Of a stretch of DNA of 64,000 bases, positions 8,306 to 17,034 are shown piece by piece; the first letter of the stretch is position 1; the number at the start of each line of letters is the position of its first letter. The stretch is from CAIQPS01 sp963783835 (lineage in GTDB: Bacteria; Actinomycetota; Thermoleophilia; RBG-16-64-13): NCBI GenBank assembly GCA_963783835.1, contig CAWAOX010000011.1, forward strand, positions 1 through 64,000, given 5' to 3'. The notes under the pieces were generated by a model. It was not told the DNA's origin. It ran no database searches and saw only the letters and a list, made by a program, of their open reading frames with translations. The position numbers and the translations under genes are program-made.

Positions 8306-8854
8306 TCAGGGCTTTGGAGCGATGCCGAGTTCAGACGAGGTGAAGAGCGGACGAAGCGTGAGCCCGGCGGCGGCGGCCGCCGCCGCGCCTCCCTCTTGCC
8401 GGTCCACCACGCAGAAGAGATCCCGGACATCGAGACCCGACTCCCGCAACGCCTCCGCGGCCATGATGGCAGCCCCCCCAGAGGTGACGATGTCCTCGAT
8501 GACCGCCACCCTCTCTCCCGGTTCGAACCTGCCTTCGATCTGCTTGGTCGTCCCGTATTCCTTCGACTTCTTCCTGACGAGCAGCAGCGGGATACCGAGT
8601 TCCAGCGAAAGTCCGGCGCCAAGCACCACCCCACCCAGTTCGGGAGCGGCCAGCCGCTGGTATTGCGCCCCGGCCGCAAGCTGCTCGCGGACGAGCGCGG
8701 CGATCTCGAACACTATGCCTCGCAGCACTCGCGGCTCGGTCTCGAACAGGTACTTGTCCAGATAGTACTTGCTTCGCTTGCCGGAGCGCAGCACGAAGTC
8801 GCCCTCCAGATAAGCGGTCTCCAACAGTGACTTGCCCAATGTCTGCTTGTCCAC
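8306..8854 (-). CDS. pyrE: Orotate phosphoribosyltransferase
   Basis: 182 residues from GTG 8854 (MDKQTLGKSLLETAYL...). It joins orotate and PRPP to give OMP. The PRPP-binding signature is VAVIEDIVTSGGA, and the catalytic-loop region is KKSKEYGTTKQIEG. The open frame upstream of 8854 overlaps the tldE end and is unconserved; the GTG has GGAGGGACC directly before it. It lies nine bases after the tldE stop, so it is probably cotranscribed with tldD-tldE. Confidence 0.94.
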   Translation of the reverse strand: MDKQTLGKSLLETAYLEGDFVLRSGKRSKYYLDKYLFETEPRVLRGIVFEIAALVREQLAAGAQYQRLAAPELGGVVLGAGLSLELGIPLLLVRKKSKEYGTTKQIEGRFEPGERVAVIEDIVTSGGAAIMAAEALRESGLDVRDLFCVVDRQEGGAAAAAAAGLTLRPLFTSSELGIAPKP

Positions 8855-8862
8855 GGTCCCTC

Positions 8863-10248
8863 CTACACGCCCGATACCGTTATCCGCTCGACCGCCAATG
8901 ACGGGGTACAGACGCTTCCGTAGAGGGGGATCCACCGAGAATCCCCGGCCAGGTCGCTGACGGACCCCAAGAACGAGAGGAAGTCGGTCGCGACCGTCAC
9001 CTCACGGACCGGGCGCCCTAACGCTCCGTTCTCGATGAGCCGCCCGGTGACACCGACCGACACTTCACCGCTGATGACGTTCACCCCCGAATGAAGACCC
9101 GCCGCGTTCTCGACATACAGGCCCGTTCCTACCCGGCCGAGCAACTCCTCGAGGGTGCCCGAACCCGGAGTAAGAACCAGGTTGCTGGCGGCCACCCGAG
9201 GGGCCGACCGGTAGGATCCCCGCTCCGCATTGCCCGTGGAAAGAACGTCTTCCCCTGCTTTGCGGGCCGTATAGCTGCCGTGTAAATACGCCTGCATGAC
9301 CCCTGCTTGCAGGAGGGTCGTGCGTTGCCGCGGCACTCCCTCCCCGTCGAACGGGTTCGTTGCCATGCCGCCGGGGGCAAGACCGTCGTCGACGAGCGTC
9401 GCGAGCGCGGAGCCCACCGTCTGCCCTAGTCTGCCCGCGAACGGCGAGCGCCCCTTCTGCACGGCGTCGGCGCCGAACCCCTGGGCGATGTAGGAGAGAA
9501 GCGCGGCGGCCACCTCGTGCGATAGAACGACGGTATAGCTCCCCGTACTGCAGGGCTGCGCGCCCAGAAGGGCCGCGGCCTTCTGCCCGGCCTCGGCTCC
9601 CGCCGCTTCGGCGTCGAGTTCTTCGGGGTCCCGGGCGGCGCTGAAGCCCAAGCCGGATTGGCGGTCGCCGTCGCGCCCCGCGTGGGCCTGAGCGTAGACG
9701 AAGCAGAACGAGTGCTCGGCCTCGGCTTGTACTCCGGTGCTCGAGCAGATAGCGACGCGGCTCTCCTCGTCGGAATACACGCTCTCTTCTACGGTGTCGA
9801 CGTGAGGGCAGGCCAGCGCGCGCCGCTCCACGGCCATAGCCAGCCCCACCTTGTCCTCCAGACTCATCTGGCCCACGCCGGGACGCCACAGACCGGGGAT
9901 CGACGGGTAAGGTACGGCCGCCCGCGCAGGCAGACCCGCGTACACATCGGCGTCGGTGACTTCGACGTTGGCCAGTGCCCCGGCCAGGACCGCGTCCACC
10001 CCAGTGTCGGAGAGATCGGCGGTGAAAGCGTAGCCTACCTGCCCCTTCTTGACCGCCCTGACCCCCAGCCCCCGAGGCTGTGCGACCGAGATCGACTCCA
10101 CCTCGCCGCCATAGACCTTGATCCCGACCGTCCGGCCGGCCTGATAGTAGATCTCGAGGTCGACCCCCAGACGGCTCCCCCGGTCGAGGGCCCGGCGGGC
10201 GGTCTGCAGAGGCGATGTCTGGCTGCTCGTGCCACCTGAGGGATTCAT
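8863..10248 (-). CDS. tldE: TldE/PmbA metallopeptidase subunit
   Basis: 461 residues from ATG 10248, which overlaps the tldD stop (ATGA). TldE pairs with TldD to form a cytosolic heterodimeric protease that degrades unfolded peptides and, in some species, matures ribosomally made peptides. The family pattern is present: GIKVYGGEVESISVAQPRG near the start, GFGADAVQKGRSPFAGRLG, and DDGLAPGGMATNPFDGEGVPRQRTTLLQ. Like other TldE proteins it lacks the HExxxH zinc site, which is in TldD. The open frame extends upstream of 10248 but there only repeats the antisense of tldD. Confidence 0.93.
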   Translation of the reverse strand: MNPSGGTSSQTSPLQTARRALDRGSRLGVDLEIYYQAGRTVGIKVYGGEVESISVAQPRGLGVRAVKKGQVGYAFTADLSDTGVDAVLAGALANVEVTDADVYAGLPARAAVPYPSIPGLWRPGVGQMSLEDKVGLAMAVERRALACPHVDTVEESVYSDEESRVAICSSTGVQAEAEHSFCFVYAQAHAGRDGDRQSGLGFSAARDPEELDAEAAGAEAGQKAAALLGAQPCSTGSYTVVLSHEVAAALLSYIAQGFGADAVQKGRSPFAGRLGQTVGSALATLVDDGLAPGGMATNPFDGEGVPRQRTTLLQAGVMQAYLHGSYTARKAGEDVLSTGNAERGSYRSAPRVAASNLVLTPGSGTLEELLGRVGTGLYVENAAGLHSGVNVISGEVSVGVTGRLIENGALGRPVREVTVATDFLSFLGSVSDLAGDSRWIPLYGSVCTPSLAVERITVSGV

Positions 10249-11666
10249 CCTAGACTTGTGCCCCCCACCGTGAGTTCGCGGATGCGCAGGGTGGGCTGCC
10301 CGCTGCCCACGGAGACGTGCTGGCCTTCTTTGCCGCAGGTGCCGGGCTTGATATCCAAGTCGTCGGCGATGGCGTCGATGTTGAGCAGGACGTCGACCCC
10401 GCTTCCAACCAGAGTGGCACCGCGGACCGGCGCGGTGATCTTGCCGCCCTCGATGAGATACCCCTCGGCCACTCCAAAGACGAAGTCCCCGGTAGCCGGA
10501 TTGACCTCGCCCCCCGACAACGACTTCGCGTAGAGGGCCCTCGGGGTGTCCCCGATGATCTGGTCCGGCGTGTGCTCTCCAGGACCGAAGTAGGTGTTGG
10601 TCATGCGCGGGTAGGGAAGATGCCGGTAGTCCTGGCGCCTCCCGTTGCCGGTCAACGGCAACCCCAGGTGCTCCCCACGAAGCCGGTCGGTCAGGTAGCC
10701 GGTGAGGATGCCGGCCTCGATGACGGTGGTGCGCCGGCACGGCACGCCTTCGTCGTCGCAGTACGCGCTGCCCCACATCCCCGCGCCGACCCCGTCGTCG
10801 TACGCGAACACGTGCTCGCCTGCCACCCGCTGCCCTTTCTTGCCCTCCCAGACGCTGGTCTTCTTGAGGATGTAGTCAGCTTCCAGCCCGTGCCCGCAGG
10901 CCTCGTGGAACAGGACCCCACCGAAACCATTGGCAAGCACGACCGCCATGCGTCCCGCCGGCGCCGGGATCGAATCGAGCATGGTGAGAGCCTTCTGAGC
11001 GGCGGTGGACGCCAGCGCGGCGACCGCTTCCGCATCGAAGTCCGCGAGACTCCCCTGCACGGCAAGCGCCTCCCTCCCCACCTGGAGTAGCGCTCCCCGT
11101 TGAGCCATCACGCTCACGGCCACCATCTTACGGATGCGCTCGTCGGAGTTCCACGACCCGTCGGAGGCGGCTATCCATACCCGTTGCCTCGACTCGCCAT
11201 AGACCGCGACGACTTGGCGGACCTCTCCGGAAAGACCGCGGGCGGTCGCGTCGGCCAGCCGGAGCAGACCGGCGTTCGCGGCGACCCGCTCCCGCGCGGA
11301 GTGGCTTTCGAGGACCGGCCGCGCCGGTTCACCGGCATACGCCCTCACACCGGTGTCGCGAGGTTTCTCGGCGGCCGCATCGGAGCCCGACCGCGCAAGA
11401 TCCTGGGCAAGGCCCAGGAGAGACGGCTCGTCCACGGCGTCGACATATCCGAACTCGGTAGACAGGCCGCGGATCACCCGCACAGAACCGCCCCGATCTA
11501 CCCCGGACACCGCCTCCTCGATCTTGCCGTCCTCGAGGCGAAGCGACAGAGACGCCCGGTCCTCTACGAAGACCTCGGCCCGTTGCCCGTTACCCCGCAT
11601 GGCAGTCTTGACGACAGCGTCGAGCAATTCGGGGTCAGGCCCGGTGAAATCGCTCCTGTTCGTCAT
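10245..11666 (-). CDS. tldD: TldD metallopeptidase subunit
   Basis: 473 residues. Catalytic subunit of the TldD/TldE peptidase. The zinc site HEACGH (HExxxH) is near residues 252-257 in GGVLFHEACGHGLEADYILKK, and the third ligand Cys is in the C-terminal GTCGKEGQ. MTNTYF and GVAEGYLIEGGKI are further family blocks. It is preceded by a small membrane protein and a roadblock-domain gene on the same strand with short gaps, which is an unusual neighbourhood for TldDE. Confidence 0.95.
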   Translation of the reverse strand: MTNRSDFTGPDPELLDAVVKTAMRGNGQRAEVFVEDRASLSLRLEDGKIEEAVSGVDRGGSVRVIRGLSTEFGYVDAVDEPSLLGLAQDLARSGSDAAAEKPRDTGVRAYAGEPARPVLESHSARERVAANAGLLRLADATARGLSGEVRQVVAVYGESRQRVWIAASDGSWNSDERIRKMVAVSVMAQRGALLQVGREALAVQGSLADFDAEAVAALASTAAQKALTMLDSIPAPAGRMAVVLANGFGGVLFHEACGHGLEADYILKKTSVWEGKKGQRVAGEHVFAYDDGVGAGMWGSAYCDDEGVPCRRTTVIEAGILTGYLTDRLRGEHLGLPLTGNGRRQDYRHLPYPRMTNTYFGPGEHTPDQIIGDTPRALYAKSLSGGEVNPATGDFVFGVAEGYLIEGGKITAPVRGATLVGSGVDVLLNIDAIADDLDIKPGTCGKEGQHVSVGSGQPTLRIRELTVGGTSLG

Positions 11667-11681
11667 GCCTGACGCGAGAGA

Positions 11682-11897
11682 TCAGTGCGCAAGCGGGCTC
11701 TGTGTGAGTATCTCGGCGGCCGCGGCGATGAAAGGAGCCGCCTCGTCGGTGTTGCCGGGGAAGGCCAGCATGGAACCGTCGTCGAAGTACAGTTCCACCT
11801 GCGGGCTGCGGGAGCGCACGAACAGGAAGTAGTAGGCACCCGCGATGATGCTGCCGATGAGGGCGAATATCCCAAATACCTTCAACAAACGCTTCAT
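11682..11897 (-). CDS. Small single-pass membrane protein
   Basis: 71 residues. KRLLK leads into one transmembrane helix (about residues 6-27), followed by a soluble domain of about 42 residues with the pattern VELYFDDGSMLAFPGNTDEAAPFIAAAAEIL. No family recognised. Its ATG directly follows the stop of the roadblock gene with no gap, and tldD starts 15 bases after it, so it is a conserved-looking middle cistron. It may anchor the roadblock protein at the membrane; this is inference from order only. Confidence 0.7.
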   Translation of the reverse strand: MKRLLKVFGIFALIGSIIAGAYYFLFVRSRSPQVELYFDDGSMLAFPGNTDEAAPFIAAAAEILTQSPLAH

Positions 11898-12293
11898 CTA
11901 GGCCTCCTCTCCCTGCTCGATTTTGGCTGCCGTGCCCGCCGCTTCGCGCGCGTCGCGCAGACAGGTCTTGAGATCGTAGAGAGCCAGACCCACCCGGCTG
12001 CCCTTCTTACCGGTCGCGACCGCGGTCATACCGTCGGGCCCCAACTCGCGAACCAGGAAGACGAGACCACCCGGCGCCTCCACCACCAACTGGGTGAGCG
12101 GCTGCGAACCCATCTTCTCGGCGCTCGCCTGACCCAGGCGCACCAACTCCTCGGCGTGCGTGACGGCGACGGAGAGGGCGGGCTCGCTCATGTTGGTCGC
12201 CACGACTCCCTCCGGCCCGAATACGACCGCCTTATCGATATCGGTCGAGATATCAAGCATCTCCGCGAATGCGGCTTCAACCTCTTGCTTCAT
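11898..12293 (-). CDS. Roadblock/LC7 domain protein
   Basis: 131 residues. The fold pattern fits roadblock/LC7: an N-terminal helix (VEAAFAEMLDISTDI), the strand DKAVVFGPEGVVATNM, a helix (VAVTHAEELVRLG), then two strands (LTQLVVEAPGGLVFLVRELG and GMTAVATG) and a C-terminal helix. In bacteria such proteins usually regulate small MglA-like GTPases; no GTPase gene is visible in this window. It is the first gene of the roadblock-small membrane protein-tldD-tldE-pyrE run. Confidence 0.75.
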   Translation of the reverse strand: MKQEVEAAFAEMLDISTDIDKAVVFGPEGVVATNMSEPALSVAVTHAEELVRLGQASAEKMGSQPLTQLVVEAPGGLVFLVRELGPDGMTAVATGKKGSRVGLALYDLKTCLRDAREAAGTAAKIEQGEEA

Positions 12294-12375
12294 CAGCGCC
12301 TCCGTTCCCAGAGATGGGCGACCCTTCCGCTTGCTGACCCAAGTTTACCACCGGGTCCGGACCCTCAAACGAGAC

Positions 12376-12427
12376 GGGGCCGCCGCGGCCCCTGCGCACC
12401 TCTCGGTGCACCGGCCGTGGCGGCCCC
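12376..12427 (-). terminator. GC-rich hairpin after groEL
   Basis: GGGGCCGCC (12376-12384) pairs with GGCGGCCCC (12419-12427), enclosing a second small hairpin (GCGCACC/GGTGCA). A further GC hairpin lies at 12431-12455. There is no long T-run, so termination strength is uncertain, but its position 40 bases past the groEL stop suits a terminator. Confidence 0.5.
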
Positions 12428-12468
12428 GAACGGCGGCGCCTCGCGGCGCCCGCCGGCCGTTGTCTCTC

Positions 12469-14097
12469 TTACATCATGCCGCCCATGCCGCCCATACCGC
12501 CCGGCATACCTCCGCCGGCGCCCTCTTTCTCGGGCTTGTCGGCGACGATCACTTCGGTCGTCAGGATGTTCTTAGCGATGGAGGCAGCGTTCTGCAGGGC
12601 CGACCGGGTGACCATGGCGGGGTCGATGATGCCCGCTTTGACCATGTCTTCGTATTCACCGGTGGCGATGTTCAGACCGACACCTTTGGCGCGGGTCTTG
12701 ACCTCGTTGACAACGACCGAGCCTTCCAGGCCGGCGTTGTTGGCCAGCTGACGAAGGGGTTCCTCGAGGGCGCGAGCCACGATGCGGACGCCGGTGAGTT
12801 CGTCACCCTCGGCCACGATCGCGAGGATGGCCGGCACGAGAAGTACCTGGGCCACGCCGCCGCCGGGGACGATACCTTCTTCGAGAGCAGCGCGAGTGGC
12901 GCTCAGAGCGTCTTCAACGCGGTGCTTCTTCTCTTTGATCTCGGTCTCGGTAGCCGCGCCGACTTTGACTACAGCCACGCCGCCGGCCAGTTTGGCCAGA
13001 CGTTCCTGCAGCTTTTCGCGGTCGAAATCGGAATCGGTGATCTCGATCTCGGCTTTGAGCTGGTTGATGCGGGCTTTGATCTTGTCGAGCTCGCCTGCGC
13101 CGTCCACGATGGTGGTGTTGTCTTTATCGACGACCACCTTACGGGCGTGACCGAGCTGGGCGACGGTGGTGTTCTCAAGTTTGAGACCCAACTCGTCGCT
13201 GATGACTTCGCCGCCGGTGAGGATGGCGATGTCTTCGAGCATCCGCTTGCGGCGGTCGCCAAAGCCGGGGGCCTTGACGGCGATACCGGTGAAGGTACCG
13301 CGCAGTTTGTTGACCACCAGGGTCGCCAGGGCTTCGCCCTCGACGTCTTCAGCGATGATCAGCAGGGGCCGGCCGGACTGAATGACTTTCTCCAGCACCG
13401 GGAGGAGATCCTGAACGGAACCGACCTTGCGGTTGGCCATGAGGATGTACGGATCCTCGAGAACGGCTTCCATGCGCTCGGCGTCGGTGACGAAGTACGG
13501 CGAGATGTAGCCCTTGTCGAATTGCATACCCTCGGTGAACTCGAGGTCCATGCCGAAGGTGTTGGACTCCTCGACGTTGACCACGCCGTCTTTGCCAACC
13601 TTCTCGATGGCGTCGGCGATGACGTCGCCGATCTCACGGTCGTCGGCGGAGATGGTGGCCACCCGGGCGATGTCTTCTTTGCCCGAGATCTCCTTGGACA
13701 TGGCCTTGATCTCTTCGACGGCGACGTCGACGGCGCGCTCGATGCCACGCTTGATGGCCATCGGGTTGGCACCGGCGGCCACGTTCTTGAGGCCTTCGCG
13801 AACGATGGCCTGCGCGAGCAGGGTCGCCGTGGTGGTGCCGTCACCGGCGATATCGTTGGTCTTGGTGGCCACCTCGCGCACGAGCTGGGCGCCTTGATTC
13901 TCGAAGACATCTTCGAGTTCGATCTCGCGGGCGATGGTCACACCGTCGTTGGTGATGGTGGGGCTGCCGAATTTCCTGTCCAGCACCACGTAGCGGCCTT
14001 TGGGGCCGAGAGTGACTTTGACAGCGTCGGCGAGGATGTTGACCCCGCGCTCCAGGGCCCTGCGGGCCTCTTCACCGTACAAAAGCTGTTTTGCCAT
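12469..14097 (-). CDS. groEL: Chaperonin GroEL (Hsp60)
   Basis: 542 residues, the normal length. It is the double-ring ATP-dependent folding chamber in the cytoplasm. The ATP site GDGTTTATLLAQAI, the intermediate-domain signature AALEEGIVPGGGVA and the Gly-Met tail GGMPGGMGGMGGMM are all present. Shine-Dalgarno AAAGGAG precedes ATG 14097. It is the second gene of groES-groEL and is controlled by the CIRCE element upstream of groES. Confidence 0.99.
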   Translation of the reverse strand: MAKQLLYGEEARRALERGVNILADAVKVTLGPKGRYVVLDRKFGSPTITNDGVTIAREIELEDVFENQGAQLVREVATKTNDIAGDGTTTATLLAQAIVREGLKNVAAGANPMAIKRGIERAVDVAVEEIKAMSKEISGKEDIARVATISADDREIGDVIADAIEKVGKDGVVNVEESNTFGMDLEFTEGMQFDKGYISPYFVTDAERMEAVLEDPYILMANRKVGSVQDLLPVLEKVIQSGRPLLIIAEDVEGEALATLVVNKLRGTFTGIAVKAPGFGDRRKRMLEDIAILTGGEVISDELGLKLENTTVAQLGHARKVVVDKDNTTIVDGAGELDKIKARINQLKAEIEITDSDFDREKLQERLAKLAGGVAVVKVGAATETEIKEKKHRVEDALSATRAALEEGIVPGGGVAQVLLVPAILAIVAEGDELTGVRIVARALEEPLRQLANNAGLEGSVVVNEVKTRAKGVGLNIATGEYEDMVKAGIIDPAMVTRSALQNAASIAKNILTTEVIVADKPEKEGAGGGMPGGMGGMGGMM

Positions 14098-14163
14098 AAA
14101 ACCTAGACTCCTTTACTTACTCTGAGGAACCGACGTCTCGAAAAGCATTGAACGCGAAGAGGG

Positions 14164-14460
14164 CTACTCTCCGGGCAGCACACCGATGATGTCGGTGAGG
14201 CCGCGAAGGACCAGGTACTCTTCCCCATCAAGCTTGAGCTCGGTGCCTGCGTACTTGGCGAAAACGACGAGATCGCCCGCCTTGACCGGCATGGGGATGA
14301 GATCGCCCTTTTCCGAGTATTTGCCCGGACCCACCGCTTCGACCCGCCCTTTGGACGGCTTCTCTTTGGCCGTGTCCGGAAGGACGATACCAGTCGCGGT
14401 CACCTGCTCCTGCTCGATGATCTTGACGACGACCCTGTCCTCGAGTGGCACTAGTTTCAT
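14164..14460 (-). CDS. groES: Co-chaperonin GroES (Hsp10)
   Basis: 98 residues from ATG 14460 (MKLVPLEDRVVVKIIEQEQ...). It caps the GroEL cavity. The mobile loop (TATGIVLPDTAKEKPSKG) and the C-terminal LVLRGLTDIIGVL are typical. A TTG two codons upstream (14466) is possible, but AGGAGGG with seven-base spacing points to the ATG. groEL begins 67 bases after the stop. Confidence 0.98.
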   Translation of the reverse strand: MKLVPLEDRVVVKIIEQEQVTATGIVLPDTAKEKPSKGRVEAVGPGKYSEKGDLIPMPVKAGDLVVFAKYAGTELKLDGEEYLVLRGLTDIIGVLPGE

Positions 14461-14540
14461 GCGCAACCCTCCTATCCATAGCTTGTTTGACTCTTGCTCT
14501 CTTGTGCCTGGAACAGGCAGTTTAAACCTGCCTCACAGAA

Positions 14541-14567
14541 TTGGCACTCTAGCCCACCGAGTGCCAA
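14541..14567 (-). promoter_or_regulatory. CIRCE operator (HrcA site) of groESL
   Basis: TTGGCACTC, nine bases, GAGTGCCAA is a perfect inverted repeat matching the CIRCE consensus TTAGCACTC-N9-GAGTGCTAA with one symmetric change. It sits just downstream of the -10 hexamer, where HrcA binding blocks transcription and the repeat also forms the 5' end of the mRNA. Confidence 0.95.
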
Positions 14568-14576
14568 CCGGCGCAT

Positions 14577-14605
14577 ATATTATGCCCAGAGCGAGGATTT
14601 GTCAA
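14577..14605 (-). promoter_or_regulatory. Sigma-A promoter of groESL
   Basis: Minus strand: a perfect TTGACA (14605-14600), 17-base spacer, TAATAT (14582-14577). The predicted start at about 14570 abuts the CIRCE repeat. It lies between tsaD and groES. Confidence 0.85.
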
Positions 14606-14608
14606 ACG

Positions 14609-16123
14609 TCAAGGGAGAGTGCCAACGGCCGTGGACCACCGGCCCAGAGGCAGCGAGGCGGAAGCGTCGACATCGAGATACTCGGGATAGGACAGGGATG
14701 GCCCGGCCAGAGCGGCGGCCCCGATCATTGCGGCGTTATCGGTGCAGTACGCGAAAGGCGGGACGACCACGTGCAGCCCGGCGGCCTCTCCCCTCTCGCG
14801 CAGTCGGCGCCTGAGGAGAGAATTGGCCGCTACCCCGCCGGCCACGCCCAGCGTACGCGCGCCTTCGCGCTGGGCGGCCTTCACCGATTTGCCCACGAGC
14901 GCTTCGACGATCGCTTCCCGGTAGGAAGCGGCCACGTCGGCCGCGCGGTCCGCCCGCTCTTGGGCGCTCATGTCCCGCAACAGGTAGTACAGCGCAGTCT
15001 TGACGCCGGAGAAGGAGAAGTCGGGCCGGGTCGACCGCTTGAGTCCCACCGGGAACGCGAAGGCCTTCGGGTCGCCTCTCTCGGCCAGTTCGTCAAGTTC
15101 CCGTCCGCCCGGGTAACCCAAGCCAAGCAGACGGGCTCCCTTGTCGAACGCCTCTCCAGCGGCGTCATCCAGGGTCTGTCCCAGCAGCCTGTAGGTCGTC
15201 CGGTCGTCAACGGCGACCAGCGACGTGTGCCCGCCCGACGCCACGAGGGTGACCATGGGAAGAGGTGCCTCGCCGTCCGCCAGCCAGACGGCCGCCAGGT
15301 GACCGTGGAGATGGTTCACCGGGTAGAGCGGCAGACGGCGGGCCCACGCGATGGCTTTGGCGGTCTGCACCCCGACGAGAAGAGCGCCGATGAGTCCAGG
15401 GCCGACCGTAACGGCCACTCGGCCCAGATCGCCCATACCCACCCCGGCTTGGTCGAGCGCCTCTCGGACCACGGCGCTCATCCTCTCGACGTGCGCCCGG
15501 CTGGCGACTTCCGGGACCACCCCTCCGTACCGCTCGTGGATGGAATCCTGGGAATGCACGATATTCGAGAGCACCTCTCCGGAGGCCGACAGAACCGCCG
15601 CGGCCGAGTCATCACAGGAGGATTCGATGGCAAGCAGGGGTCCCTCCGGCAGGGGACGCCCGGGCTCGGCCGGTTGGGCGGTCCCGACCGCGCGCATCAT
15701 CACCAGAGCGTCCTCCCCCGTGTCGGAGTAGTAGCGCTTGCGAGTGCCGACCTTCGAGAAACCCCATTTCGCGTAGAGGGCAAGCGCCTCGGTGTTTCGG
15801 GGCCTCACCTCGAGGAACACCGGACGGCCGGCTTTATCCGCGGCCCGGACGAACGCGGAGAGCAGCCGGCCCGCGACGCCGCGCCCACGCGCCCAAGGTG
15901 CGACGGCCACGTCCATAAGATGCCAGGCGTCCGGGTAGTCGCGCCCGATAAGGAAGCCGGCCACCTCCCCCCGCTCGGTCTGCGCGATCTCCCGCCAGCT
16001 CAGGACCTGTCGGAGCTCTTCCTCGAACATCTCGGGAGTCCAGGGCAGAGAGAATGACTGGCGCTCTATGGCGATCACCGCGGGTACGTCGCCCGCGCAC
16101 ATCTTCCGGGTCGCGATAACCAT
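14609..16123 (-). CDS. tsaD: RimI acetyltransferase fused to TsaD (t6A37 transferase)
   Basis: 504 residues with two domains. Residues about 1-148 are a GNAT N-acetyltransferase of the RimI type (MDVAVAPWARGRGVAGRLL is the acetyl-CoA loop; ALALYAKWGFSKVGTRKRYY follows). Residues about 162-504 are TsaD, which transfers threonylcarbamoyl from TC-AMP to A37 of ANN-reading tRNAs: LLAIESSCDDSAAAVL, VPEVASRAHVERM, the metal-site NHLHGHLAA, VASGGHTSLV and VAGGVAANSLLR. RimI acetylates the N-terminus of ribosomal protein bS18. Separate genes are usual; here a Pro-rich linker joins them. It follows tsaE and tsaB on the same strand, so the t6A proteins are cotranscribed. Confidence 0.95.
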   Translation of the reverse strand: MVIATRKMCAGDVPAVIAIERQSFSLPWTPEMFEEELRQVLSWREIAQTERGEVAGFLIGRDYPDAWHLMDVAVAPWARGRGVAGRLLSAFVRAADKAGRPVFLEVRPRNTEALALYAKWGFSKVGTRKRYYSDTGEDALVMMRAVGTAQPAEPGRPLPEGPLLAIESSCDDSAAAVLSASGEVLSNIVHSQDSIHERYGGVVPEVASRAHVERMSAVVREALDQAGVGMGDLGRVAVTVGPGLIGALLVGVQTAKAIAWARRLPLYPVNHLHGHLAAVWLADGEAPLPMVTLVASGGHTSLVAVDDRTTYRLLGQTLDDAAGEAFDKGARLLGLGYPGGRELDELAERGDPKAFAFPVGLKRSTRPDFSFSGVKTALYYLLRDMSAQERADRAADVAASYREAIVEALVGKSVKAAQREGARTLGVAGGVAANSLLRRRLRERGEAAGLHVVVPPFAYCTDNAAMIGAAALAGPSLSYPEYLDVDASASLPLGRWSTAVGTLP

Positions 16124-16130
16124 CTCCGTC

Positions 16131-17030
16131 CTACCGGTCCGGGACCGGGGCGGCCCACGGATCTCTCATCTTGGTGATGTGGATGTCGGCGTCGGGCGAG
16201 CGGACGTAGATGGGCTTGACCGCCTCGGGGCTTCCCGGCTCGCCTATCCCGCAGATCTCCCGCCCGGCCGCCGAGCGGCCGGAGAGGACGGCTTCGATCC
16301 AGGGGCCCAGCCGAGCCCCCCCCACTTCGCCCGGTTCCCCCAGCCGGCTCTGCCCGGCCAGCAGGCGTTCCGCTCGCACCTCCTGCGCTAGCAGGGCGAT
16401 AGCCGGGCTCACGCCGGCGCCGCCCACCGAGAGTCCGCCGACGTCGCCTACGACCAACGCCCGGGACTCGCCCTGCGACGTGCCGCTCACTGCCGCCAAC
16501 TGCGCCGCGAGGGAATCACGATCGCAGGCCGCAAACGGCTCGCTCCGAGCGTACGCGGACCCTTCCGCATGGTACAGGCCGTAGAACACCTGGCCTCGGC
16601 GGGCGTCGACAACGGGAACGATAAGGTCCGCGCGGTCCTCCTGGTCCCCGTGGTCTAGTTGCGAGGCCGCTTCGGCCGCCAGCGCGCTCAAGGTGCTGAT
16701 GCCGATCACGGGGATGGCGAGAGCGAGCGCGAGCGCGCGCGCCGTGGCCACCGCGATCCTCACCCCGGTGAAGGTACCCGGCCCTATACCGGCGACTATG
16801 GCGGCGATGTCGGCCGGCGTCCTTCCGGTCTCGTGCAGCATGTCGTCTACCAGGCGCAGAAGCACGCGGGCCTGCCCCCGGCTGTCGATATCGGTGCGAT
16901 GCGCCAGCACCTGCCAGCCGCGGGCCCTCTCGTCGCCGGGCGCCGGGTGTGGCGCTCCGGCGGCGGCAAGCAGAGCCGTCGTCGAAGCGCTGGTCGAGCC
17001 ATCCATGGCCAGGACCAGTCCCCTGCTCAT
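16131..17030 (-). CDS. tsaB: tRNA threonylcarbamoyladenosine synthesis protein TsaB
   Basis: 299 residues. TsaB is the inactive ASKHA-fold partner that holds TsaD and TsaE. The N-terminal half is clear: LVLAMDGSTSASTTALL, then IVAGIGPGTFTGVRIAVATARALALAL and ISTLSALAAEA. The C-terminal half is long and variable and ends with VKPIYVRSPDADI, matching the family's usual end. It starts five bases before the tsaE stop and ends eight bases before rimI::tsaD. Confidence 0.93.
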   Translation of the reverse strand: MSRGLVLAMDGSTSASTTALLAAAGAPHPAPGDERARGWQVLAHRTDIDSRGQARVLLRLVDDMLHETGRTPADIAAIVAGIGPGTFTGVRIAVATARALALALAIPVIGISTLSALAAEAASQLDHGDQEDRADLIVPVVDARRGQVFYGLYHAEGSAYARSEPFAACDRDSLAAQLAAVSGTSQGESRALVVGDVGGLSVGGAGVSPAIALLAQEVRAERLLAGQSRLGEPGEVGGARLGPWIEAVLSGRSAAGREICGIGEPGSPEAVKPIYVRSPDADIHITKMRDPWAAPVPDR

Positions 17031-17034
17031 GGTT

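Noticed and set aside
12160..14106. A 648-codon plus-strand frame opposite groEL.
   Set aside because: Antisense of a clear GroEL; Asp/Gly/Val-rich repeats mirror GroEL codon use. No independent start signals.
14599..14625. A second CIRCE-like half site (GAGTGCCAA at 14617-14625) near the end of the tsaD gene.
   Set aside because: The left half matches only six of nine bases and coincides with the groESL -35 hexamer; the right half is inside coding sequence. Chance is enough.
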